This document shows positions 43,766-51,236 of a stretch of DNA of 64,000 nucleotides, piece by piece. Below the pieces are notes generated by a model. The model did no database searches. It had not been told where the DNA came from and saw nothing but the letters and a program-made list of their open reading frames with translations. The number at the start of each line of letters is the position of its first letter. Position 1 is the stretch's first letter. The stretch spans positions 1 to 64,000 of the forward strand of contig NZ_CBCSCO010000005.1 of the NCBI RefSeq assembly GCF_965138505.1, given 5' to 3'. The DNA is from Litorimonas haliclonae. GTDB lineage: Bacteria > Pseudomonadota > Alphaproteobacteria > Caulobacterales > Maricaulaceae. The position numbers and the translations under genes were made by a program.

Positions 43766-45192
43766 GTAAGACAGAAGATATTTATTCCGGCGGAAAATGG
43801 TCGGAGGGGCACGGCGAGGCTTTCGAAAGCTTTTGTCCCGCTACCGGTGAGAGCGTGTGGCAGGGCCATGCGGTAAGCGCGGAACAGGTAAACGCCGCCA
43901 TCGCCAAAGCCCATGCCGCCCAACCGAAATGGGCAGCGACGCAGCGCGAAGCCCGTATTCGTATATTAGAAAAATATGCGGACGCCTTGAAATCTAAAAC
44001 AGAAGAGATCGCTTACGCTATCTCGCGCGATATGGGAAAACCCCTTTGGGAAGCGCGCACTGAGGTCGGCGCTATGGCCGGAAAAATTGGTCATTCTATT
44101 CGGGCGCAGGCAGAACGCGCCGGCGATAAATCCGATGGCGGCCTAAGCCTGACCCATCGCCCACACGGCGTGATGGCGGTCTTTGGCCCGTTTAACTTTC
44201 CCGGGCATCTCCCCAATGGCCACATTATTCCCGCCCTACTGGCCGGGAATACATGTGTGTTTAAACCGTCAGAGCTTACGCCTTCAGTCGCGGCCCTTAT
44301 GGTCGCGGCGTTTGAAGAGGCAGGATTGCCCGACGGATGTTTAAACGTCATTCAGGGCGGGCGGGAAACGGGGCAGGCTTTGCTCAACGCCGATATCAAT
44401 GGCCTCTTATTTACTGGCTCCGCCACCACCGGGACGGCTTTTCACAAACATTTCGCCGGACGGCCCAATATAATCCTGGCGCTCGAGATGGGCGGGAATA
44501 ACCCGCTGATCGTTTGGGACGGGGACATTCAAGCCGCGGCCGATATTGCCTTTTTCAGCGCCTATATCACGGCAGGTCAGCGCTGCACTTGTGCGCGCCG
44601 TCTCATCTTGCCGGAAGGCGCATTTGGCGATGATATTCTCAGCGCGATAAAAGCCCGGATTGGCCAAGCAACGATCGGAAAATGGGATGAAGATGTCTTT
44701 ATGGGGCCTGTCGCTTCACGGCGTTCTGCGCAAATGGCAGAGGAGTTTGAAGCCGAACTTCTGAAGTCCGGAGGGGAAGCTATCATTCCCGTCAAAACAG
44801 ATGGCGCCTTTGTTCACCCCGCCTTGATCGATATGTCGGGCGCGTCAAATGTCGCCGACGAGGAACTCTTTGGTCCGCTCATGCAAGTTTACCGCGTAAA
44901 AGATTTCGACGACGCGATTACCAAAGCCAATGATACAAGATTTGGTTTGTCTGGCGGATTAGTCAGCGAAGATGCAAACCTCTGGGAGCAAGCCAGCTTG
45001 CGCATGAAAGCCGGAATCTTGAATTGGAACAAACCCACCACGGGCGCGGCGTCTTCGTTGCCCTTTGGCGGACCTGGCCTCTCCGGGAATTTCCGCCCCG
45101 GCGCCTATTACGCGGCGGATTATTGCGCTTGGCCGCAAGCAGGACAAGTCGCAGAAACACCTGCTTCTCCGCCTATGGTTGGGATGAAATAA
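43762..45192 (+). CDS. astD: Succinylglutamate-semialdehyde dehydrogenase
   Basis: 476 residues. NAD-dependent aldehyde dehydrogenase converting succinylglutamate semialdehyde to succinylglutamate. Cofactor loop FTGSATTGTAFHKHF near 215, catalytic Glu in LEMGGNNPL near 243, catalytic Cys in TAGQRCTCARR near 275, and EELFGPLMQVYR near 375. The QRCTCARR motif is typical of AstD rather than generic ALDHs. It overlaps the M20 gene by four bases and ends 16 bases before gloA. Confidence 0.96.
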   Translation: MSKTEDIYSGGKWSEGHGEAFESFCPATGESVWQGHAVSAEQVNAAIAKAHAAQPKWAATQREARIRILEKYADALKSKTEEIAYAISRDMGKPLWEARTEVGAMAGKIGHSIRAQAERAGDKSDGGLSLTHRPHGVMAVFGPFNFPGHLPNGHIIPALLAGNTCVFKPSELTPSVAALMVAAFEEAGLPDGCLNVIQGGRETGQALLNADINGLLFTGSATTGTAFHKHFAGRPNIILALEMGGNNPLIVWDGDIQAAADIAFFSAYITAGQRCTCARRLILPEGAFGDDILSAIKARIGQATIGKWDEDVFMGPVASRRSAQMAEEFEAELLKSGGEAIIPVKTDGAFVHPALIDMSGASNVADEELFGPLMQVYRVKDFDDAITKANDTRFGLSGGLVSEDANLWEQASLRMKAGILNWNKPTTGAASSLPFGGPGLSGNFRPGAYYAADYCAWPQAGQVAETPASPPMVGMK

Positions 45193-45208
45193 GCCGAAGG
45201 ATTTCATA

Positions 45209-45664
45209 ATGGAATATTTACACACCATGGTGCGCGTCAAAGATTTGGACGCGAGCCTTAAGTTTTATCGGGATGCGCTTGGTCTGGTCGAGACACGGCG
45301 GTTTGACGTCGAGGCCGGGAAATTTACGCTTGTTTATCTGGCGGCCCCCGGAAATGTGGAAGCCGCACATAAAGATAAATCCCCGGAGCTCGAGCTGACC
45401 TATAATTGGCCTGACGAAAATGGGGAGCAAGAAAGTTATTCCGGCGGGCGAAATTTCGGTCATCTCGCCTATCGCGTGGATGATATTTATGCCGCGTGTG
45501 AACGCCTGCAGAAACACGGCGTCACAATTAACCGTCCGCCCCGCGATGGCCACATGGCGTTTGTCCGATCTCCTGACAATATTTCGATCGAGCTATTGCA
45601 AAAAGGGGAGAGCCTGGAGCCGCAAGAACCCTGGGCAAAAATGGAAAACACCGGCGAGTGGTAG
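45209..45664 (+). CDS. gloA: Lactoylglutathione lyase (glyoxalase I), VOC fold
   Basis: 151 residues. Isomerises the glutathione hemithioacetal of methylglyoxal. All four metal ligands align with E. coli GloA: H5 (YLHTMVRV), E62 (LELTYNW), H85 (GHLAYRV) and E128 (ISIELL). YRDALGLVETRRFDVEAGKFTLVYL is the classic N-terminal part. GAAGGA lies eight bases upstream. Close to astD on the same strand, so it may be co-transcribed, with no evident pathway link. Confidence 0.93.
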   Translation: MEYLHTMVRVKDLDASLKFYRDALGLVETRRFDVEAGKFTLVYLAAPGNVEAAHKDKSPELELTYNWPDENGEQESYSGGRNFGHLAYRVDDIYAACERLQKHGVTINRPPRDGHMAFVRSPDNISIELLQKGESLEPQEPWAKMENTGEW

Positions 45665-45723
45665 GCCAGCTTTAAGAGACTGTTAAGCGCCTCTTTTAAA
45701 TTCAATTTAATCGCTTTCTGAAA

Positions 45724-45757
45724 AAAGCCTCCCATTAATTTGGGCAATAAAGGCTTT
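45724..45757 (+). promoter_or_regulatory. Hairpin just upstream of the xylanase start
   Basis: AAAGCCT (45724-45730) pairs with AGGCTTT (45751-45757) and encloses CCCA-TTAATT-TGGG (45731-45744). It ends eight bases before the GTG at 45766 and covers the AAAGG that could act as ribosome site. It might modulate translation or be the tail of the gloA transcript. Confidence 0.35.
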
Positions 45758-45765
45758 GGACAAGC

Positions 45766-46968
45766 GTGGTGGATTTCTCTGCAAGAGACAGACTGAGACT
45801 GCTCGGCGGCGCGAGCGCCCTGATGCTTTCCGCTTGCGGCGGAGGCGGAGGTAGCATCGCGCCTGTTGCAGTGGCTCCACCGCCACCTCCTCTCCCGCCG
45901 CCACCACCGCAACCGAGCGGAAGTGGGAAACTCGCAGAAGGCTTTCTTCGAAATAGATTCCGGAATGATTTTGAGATCGGGACGGCCTTGTCGAGCTTGC
46001 AAATCAACAGAGGAGATATGTCCTCTGAATTAGCGCTGTCGCAATTCAATAGCGTGACGCCCGAATATCAGATGAAGCCGGACATTCTCGCGCCGACGGA
46101 AGGGGCGTATGAATTTGACGGGGCCGATCGGGTTATTGATTGGGCGCTGGAAAATAATATGAGCGTTCGGGGCCACGCGCTGCTTTGGCACGAAGCAACA
46201 CCCGACTATTTCCTCCAAGGGTCCCGGGATGATATTCGCGCGCGTTTAGAAGATTATATCCAAACAGTTGTCTCGCATTTCAAAGACAGGGTAAAAATCT
46301 GGGACGTTGCCAATGAAGTCATCTCGACTGATATCTATAATGGGAGCAATGGTGTGGGGCCCGACCGCCGCACCAATTGGTTCAATGCCGTTGGGAATGG
46401 AGATTACCTTGATTGGGCCTTTCTCGCCGCTCGGGCTGCGGACCCGTCAGCACAGCTCTTCTTAAGTGATTATAATACCGAAGACCCCATTAAACAGGGA
46501 TATATGGTCGAGATTCTCCGTCGCTTTCGGGAACGCAATGTCCCGATTGATGGGGTGGGACATCAATTCCATCTTCGACTCAATGCATCACCGACCGCGG
46601 CTCTCTCAGCGATTGAGGCAGTCGATAATGAATTTGCCGGTCTAATTAATCATATCACAGAGTTGGATGTCAGTTTTTATCAAGACCCCGGCACCTGCTA
46701 TGAAACCGGAACAAATTGTCAGCCCGATTTGGGGCCGAACCCTCCGGAGAACCTTCTGGCCGATCAAGCCCGTTTGCTCAGAAACATCTTTGACCGCCTG
46801 GTCACAAAGCCGAGCGTGGAATCCGTAACGTTCTGGGGCGTGCGGGACGGAGATAGTTGGCTGAACAGCAATCCTGCCGAGAGATTTAATTACCCACTTC
46901 TTTTTGATCGAGACGGCGAACCAAAATCCGCTTTCCACGCCATCACCGACCCGGCTTACGAAATTTGA
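45766..46968 (+). CDS. Endo-1,4-beta-xylanase, GH10, lipoprotein
   Basis: 400 residues from tandem GTG codons (45766 or 45769); no ATG gives the signal peptide. The lipobox LSAC (Cys24) predicts lipid anchoring, followed by a Gly run and a Pro-rich linker (residues 36-50). The GH10 barrel starts near KLAEGFLRNRF: HALLWHEATPDY (137-148), acid/base Glu184 in WDVANEV, and nucleophile Glu299 in ITELDVS. It cuts xylan backbones, probably at the cell surface. It lies 1.5 kb from the xylA-xylB operon, which fits a xylan-use region. Confidence 0.94.
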   Translation: MVDFSARDRLRLLGGASALMLSACGGGGGSIAPVAVAPPPPPLPPPPPQPSGSGKLAEGFLRNRFRNDFEIGTALSSLQINRGDMSSELALSQFNSVTPEYQMKPDILAPTEGAYEFDGADRVIDWALENNMSVRGHALLWHEATPDYFLQGSRDDIRARLEDYIQTVVSHFKDRVKIWDVANEVISTDIYNGSNGVGPDRRTNWFNAVGNGDYLDWAFLAARAADPSAQLFLSDYNTEDPIKQGYMVEILRRFRERNVPIDGVGHQFHLRLNASPTAALSAIEAVDNEFAGLINHITELDVSFYQDPGTCYETGTNCQPDLGPNPPENLLADQARLLRNIFDRLVTKPSVESVTFWGVRDGDSWLNSNPAERFNYPLLFDRDGEPKSAFHAITDPAYEI

Positions 46969-46979
46969 AGTCTTCAATT

Positions 46980-47011
46980 AGCGGCGAATATATTTATTCC
47001 GCCGCTTTATA
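46980..47011 (+). terminator. Possible terminator between xylanase and amidohydrolase
   Basis: AGCGGCG (46980-46986) pairs with CGCCGCT (47000-47006) over a 13-base A/T loop, followed by TTTAT. The right arm lies in the last codons of the convergent amidohydrolase gene. Moderate support. Confidence 0.5.
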
Positions 47012-48319
47012 GATCACGCCGCCCTTCATAACAAAGTCAACGTCCTCGAGTTCGCTCACATCAGCGATGGGATCGCCGTCAACGGCAATAATGTCAGCAT
47101 ATTTTCCAGCCTCTAGCGACCCTGACATATCCTCAACGCCGAACAATTTGGCGTTATTAATTGTTGCGGCCTGAAGCGCTTGCATCGGGGTCAGACCCCA
47201 TTTCACCATATATTTCATCTGGCGGCCATTATCGCCATGGGGATAGACTCCGGCGTCCGTGCCGAAAGCGATATTTGCGCCCGCCTCAACGGCGGCTTGA
47301 AAGCGCTCGCGTTGTTTCTTGCCGACAGTGCGTTCCTTGGCGAGGCTCTCTTCCAATATGCCCGCTTCTTCGCCTTCGGAGAGGATATAGTCGGAGACAT
47401 AGATATCCATGGAGAGATAGGTCCCGCGCGTTTTGGCCTCGGCAATGCCCTCATCTGAAATAAAGCTCGCATGTTCAACCGAATCCACTCCGGCGCGGAT
47501 GGCCGTATTGATGCCCTCTTCCCCATGGGCGTGAACCGCCACTTTAAGGCCGAGCAGATGCGCTTCATCGACGATGGCCTTCATTTCCTCGAACGAAAAT
47601 TGCTGCGCCCCGATTTTCGTGCCTTTGGACAGGACGCCGCCCGTGCCGCAAAACTTTATAACCTTGGCGCCGTATTTGTTATTCTCGCGCACCTTGGCGC
47701 GCACGGCCCACGGGCCGTCCGCGACGCCGCCGCTGGTTTTCTGGTCTTCGTATGGCAAAAGATTATTATCGCAATGGCCGCCCGTAATTCCGATTGACCG
47801 CCCCGCGGGAATCATGCGCGGGCCCGTGATGACGCCCTCGTCAATCGCGTTCATTAAATCAATATCGGCAAATCCCGGCGCGCCGACATTTCGAACCGTG
47901 GTAAACCCGGCCATGAGCGTTTTTCTTGCATTCACCGTGCCGTAAATCGCGGCGCTGGGTGTCGACTCCGACAGGCTTTTATATCCATGCAAGTTCGAAT
48001 TGCCGATAAGGTGGACATGGCTATCCGTAAGTCCTGGAAGAACGGTATAGCCGGAGAGATCAATACGTTTTACGCCGTCGGGTAAAGTCATTCCTTCAAT
48101 CTCTGATTTGGCTCCAATAGCCGCAATCTTTCCGTTTTCAACCAGAATCATTTGATTTTCCAGCACACGGCCCGAAACCGTATCCACCAGTTTTCCAGCT
48201 TCAATCAAGGTGGCTTCCGGTTCAGAAGAGGCTTTGGCGGGTTCATTAGCAAAAGCCAAGGGGCTCATAAACATGGCCGCCCCGAAAGCCGTCAGAAAAT
48301 ATTTGATGCGCATGGTCAC
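46994..48319 (-). CDS. Secreted amidohydrolase (Xaa-Arg/Pro dipeptidase-like)
   Basis: 441 residues with a signal peptide ending at AFA. Metal-dependent amidohydrolase: H101 and H103 (DSHVHLIG), Lys for carboxylation in KVIKFCGTGGV, His in VAVHAHGEEG and VEHASF, and Asp in FGTDAG. The C-terminal AGKYADIIAVDGDPI strand returns to the small beta domain. Relatives cleave Xaa-Arg/Lys/Pro dipeptides; periplasmic peptide use is the likely role. It sits inside the xylan region but has no evident sugar function. Confidence 0.9.
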   Translation of the reverse strand: MTMRIKYFLTAFGAAMFMSPLAFANEPAKASSEPEATLIEAGKLVDTVSGRVLENQMILVENGKIAAIGAKSEIEGMTLPDGVKRIDLSGYTVLPGLTDSHVHLIGNSNLHGYKSLSESTPSAAIYGTVNARKTLMAGFTTVRNVGAPGFADIDLMNAIDEGVITGPRMIPAGRSIGITGGHCDNNLLPYEDQKTSGGVADGPWAVRAKVRENNKYGAKVIKFCGTGGVLSKGTKIGAQQFSFEEMKAIVDEAHLLGLKVAVHAHGEEGINTAIRAGVDSVEHASFISDEGIAEAKTRGTYLSMDIYVSDYILSEGEEAGILEESLAKERTVGKKQRERFQAAVEAGANIAFGTDAGVYPHGDNGRQMKYMVKWGLTPMQALQAATINNAKLFGVEDMSGSLEAGKYADIIAVDGDPIADVSELEDVDFVMKGGVIYKAAE

Positions 48320-48426
48320 GTCCTTCTATTTTCTGCCGTGATAGGGCGGACATAGAGCAGACGCAAAGAAAAGCCCCTCTCAAGGGAAATAATTTTGAAA
48401 AAGTCTAATCAGAGCAAAAGCGAGAG

Positions 48427-48458
48427 TTCCTGCGCAGGGGGTGGGGCCTGCGCAGGAA
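48427..48458. terminator. Perfect 12-pair hairpin after xylA
   Basis: TTCCTGCGCAGG (48427-48438) pairs with CCTGCGCAGGAA (48447-48458) around 8 bases. Each arm contains the same 10-base palindrome CCTGCGCAGG. It starts four bases after the xylA stop on the minus strand; the U-run is weak. Confidence 0.6.
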
Positions 48459-48462
48459 AAGA

Positions 48463-49779
48463 TTACTTCGCCGCCTGGGTGACAATGTTCTCAAGCAGCT
48501 CCTGGCGGCCTGATACAGGCTTTGGTGATTTGTTTTCTTGCAGACAGGCAGCTGCCATGTCTTCCAGTGATGTTGTTCCCGCGAGCATGTCAGCGCCCAG
48601 TCCGGATTTCCATCCAGCGTAACGCTCATCCTTCATTTTTTGCAATTGATCATTTTCAATCATCGCAACCGCATTTTCCAGACTGCGCGCCAAGAGATCC
48701 ATCGCGCCGATATGGCCGTGGAACAGATCCACAGCTTCGATGGATTGACGGCGGACTTTCGCGTCAAAATTCGCGCCGCCTTTTTTGAAGCCGCCGCCTT
48801 TTAAAATGTAATAAAGCGCCATCGTCGTTTCGCGAAGGTCGTTCGGGAATTGATCCGTGTCCCATCCATTTTGCGGGTCGCCGCGGTTAAAATCGATAGA
48901 GCCAAACATTCCAAATGCATTGGCCATTTCAATTTCATGCTCGAAACTATTTCCGGCCAGAGTGGCGTGGTTGGGTTCAATATTGACGCCGACTTCGTTT
49001 TCCAGACCATATTCCTTAAGGAAGCCGTAAATCGTCCCGACATCGCGGTCATATTGGTGTTTAGTGGGCTCATGCGGTTTCGGCTCGACCCAAATGTCGC
49101 CGTCAAACCCGATCTTGTGTTTGTGCTCTACCACCATAGTCAGGAAGCGGCCCAATTGCTGCATTTCCTGTTTCACATTTGTGTTCAGAATGGTGTCATA
49201 CCCTTCGCGGCCGCCCCAGAGAACATAGCCCTGTCCGCCCAGACGCTTGGTCGCTTCAAGACATTCCTTGACCTGCAGCGCAGCAAAAGCAGCGACATCC
49301 GGATTCGGATTTGTCGACGCGCCGGCCATATAACGCGGATGGGAAAACATGTTCGCGGTTCCCCAGAGAAGCTTGACGTCCGAGGCGTCCATTTTGTTTT
49401 CGATTTTATCGACAATTTTATGGAAGTTTTCAACATGCTCCTTGGGCGTTTCGGACGCCGCCATGACATCAATATCGTGGAAACAGAAAAAAGGATTTCC
49501 AAGTCTGTCAAAGAAATCAAAGGCCGCGTCTAGCTTGGCTTCTGCTGCGGCTTGATTGTTTTCTCCGCCGTGCCAAGGGCGGTTAAAGGTTCCACCGCCG
49601 AAAACATCAAATCCATCCCAGCAGAAATTATGCCAATAGCAAACCGCAAAACGGAGGTGCTCCGCCATGGTTTTGCCCATAAGCTTTTTAGTCGCGTCGT
49701 AATATTTGAAAGCCAACGGGTTCTGGCTGTCTTTCCCCTCATATTTAATCGGGTCGATATGATCGAAATAACCGCTCAT
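48463..49779 (-). CDS. xylA: Xylose isomerase
   Basis: 438 residues from the ATG at 49779, with AAGGA seven bases upstream; a TTG at 49794 would lie in the ribosome site. Converts D-xylose to D-xylulose. TIM-barrel motifs are complete: FCFHDIDV (catalytic His/Asp), WGGREGY, VNIEPNHATLAGNSFEHE (metal ligands), NRGDPQNGWDTDQFP. The length matches E. coli XylA (class II). It is the last gene of the GH3-xylB-xylA operon, 11 bases after xylB. Presence of the isomerase route contrasts with the oxidative xylose route of Caulobacter. Confidence 0.98.
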   Translation of the reverse strand: MSGYFDHIDPIKYEGKDSQNPLAFKYYDATKKLMGKTMAEHLRFAVCYWHNFCWDGFDVFGGGTFNRPWHGGENNQAAAEAKLDAAFDFFDRLGNPFFCFHDIDVMAASETPKEHVENFHKIVDKIENKMDASDVKLLWGTANMFSHPRYMAGASTNPNPDVAAFAALQVKECLEATKRLGGQGYVLWGGREGYDTILNTNVKQEMQQLGRFLTMVVEHKHKIGFDGDIWVEPKPHEPTKHQYDRDVGTIYGFLKEYGLENEVGVNIEPNHATLAGNSFEHEIEMANAFGMFGSIDFNRGDPQNGWDTDQFPNDLRETTMALYYILKGGGFKKGGANFDAKVRRQSIEAVDLFHGHIGAMDLLARSLENAVAMIENDQLQKMKDERYAGWKSGLGADMLAGTTSLEDMAAACLQENKSPKPVSGRQELLENIVTQAAK

Positions 49780-49790
49780 GACTGTATCCT

Positions 49791-51236
49791 TCAATTTAAT
49801 TCTTTTGTCGCGTGATAGAGTTTGGAAAATGTTTCACGGCGCCCCGCATAGAGGTCGCACATATCTGAATCCGGCTCGATGACGTGGTCAATTTTTGGCG
49901 GCGCGCAAACTTCGGTAAAGTCTTCGCCTCTGACGCATAGACGGGCGAGGCGCGCGGCGCCGAAGGCCGGCCCAACAGCGGACGCCTTGCGATAAGTCAG
50001 CGGCAGGTTCATGGCGCTGGCCATAACCGCGCCCCACCAATGTGACCGCGATCCGCCGCCAATGACAGATAGGGACTCTATTTTTGCGCCCGTCGCTTTC
50101 AAGACATCCACCCCGTCTGCAAGAGCGAAAGCCACCCCTTCCAGCGCGGCTTGCGCCATGGAAAGCGGCGTATCTTCATGTGTCAGTCCAAAAAAGGCCC
50201 CCGTCGCTTTTGGATCATTATGCGGTGTGCGTTCGCCGGATAGATACGGCAGAAAAATAGCGCCTTTCCCGGGCGTTTTCGCATCTGCCGTTTGGTCGTA
50301 AAGTTCGCTTTCGGTTTCGAAACCGGCAATGCGCGCGACAAAATCGACCGCGCTCGCCGCCGCCAAGATCACGCTCATTTGGTGCCACAGGCCCGGCAAA
50401 GCGTGACAGAATGTGTGCACCGCTCCGTCTGTATTCGGGCGATAATGATTATCCGCCAGAAAGACGACGCCGGACGTGCCGAGGGAAATAAAACCTTCTC
50501 CCGGATTCACAACACCCGCCCCAACGGCCCCGGCCGCATTGTCTCCGCCGCCTGCCGCTACAGGCACTTGCGCCACCCCCCAATCATCAGCGGTTTTCGC
50601 GCTGAGTTTCGCAGTGGGCTCTGACCCCTCAAAAAGCTCCGGCATATTTTTAGTTGTCAGACCGGTCAAAGCCAGAACTTCCTCTGACCATTCTCTGCGT
50701 TCGACATTCATCCAGAGCGTTCCCGCGCTGTCGGACATATCCGAAGCAAATGCGCCAGTCAGGCGGTAACGGACATAATCCTTGGGCAGGAGAACCTTCG
50801 CAATACGTTTGAAATTTTCGGGTTCCTGCTGACGCATCCAACGGATTTTAGGGGCCGTAAAACCCGGCATAGCAAGATTGCCTGTTATCTCTGTCAAAGA
50901 CGGCATCTCGTTCATCATCTCCGCGCAATTGGCGCTGCTGCGGCCATCATTCCAAAGAATAGCCGGGCGGATAATTCTATTTTGGTCGTCAAGACAGGTC
51001 GCGCCATGCATCTGTCCGGACAGTCCCACGGCTTTCACAGCGCGGCGGGCCCGTGTGTCGAGCTTATGCACCGCTTCATGCGTGGCGCGCACCCAGTCTT
51101 CGGGGTTTTGTTCCGACCAAAGCGGTTTAGGGCGCGACACGGGCAAAGGTGAGGATGCCTGATCAATGACGGTCTGAGAGTCATCCACCAAAACCGCCTT
51201 GACGCCAGACGTGCCGATATCGAGACCCAAATACAT
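49791..51236 (-). CDS. xylB: Xylulokinase
   Basis: 481 residues. Phosphorylates xylulose to xylulose-5-phosphate. FGGY-kinase marks: LGLDIGTSGVKAVLVD at the start, GLSGQMHGA near 76, GGGDNAAGAVGAG near 228, SGERTPHNDP, and IGGGSRSHWWG near 397. It directly abuts the GH3 gene (no bases between GH3 stop and xylB ATG) and precedes xylA by 11 bases. Product enters the pentose phosphate pathway, where Rpe acts. Confidence 0.97.
   Translation of the reverse strand: MYLGLDIGTSGVKAVLVDDSQTVIDQASSPLPVSRPKPLWSEQNPEDWVRATHEAVHKLDTRARRAVKAVGLSGQMHGATCLDDQNRIIRPAILWNDGRSSANCAEMMNEMPSLTEITGNLAMPGFTAPKIRWMRQQEPENFKRIAKVLLPKDYVRYRLTGAFASDMSDSAGTLWMNVERREWSEEVLALTGLTTKNMPELFEGSEPTAKLSAKTADDWGVAQVPVAAGGGDNAAGAVGAGVVNPGEGFISLGTSGVVFLADNHYRPNTDGAVHTFCHALPGLWHQMSVILAAASAVDFVARIAGFETESELYDQTADAKTPGKGAIFLPYLSGERTPHNDPKATGAFFGLTHEDTPLSMAQAALEGVAFALADGVDVLKATGAKIESLSVIGGGSRSHWWGAVMASAMNLPLTYRKASAVGPAFGAARLARLCVRGEDFTEVCAPPKIDHVIEPDSDMCDLYAGRRETFSKLYHATKELN

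Noticed and set aside
48850..49533. 227-codon plus-strand open frame
   Set aside because: Antisense shadow of xylA.
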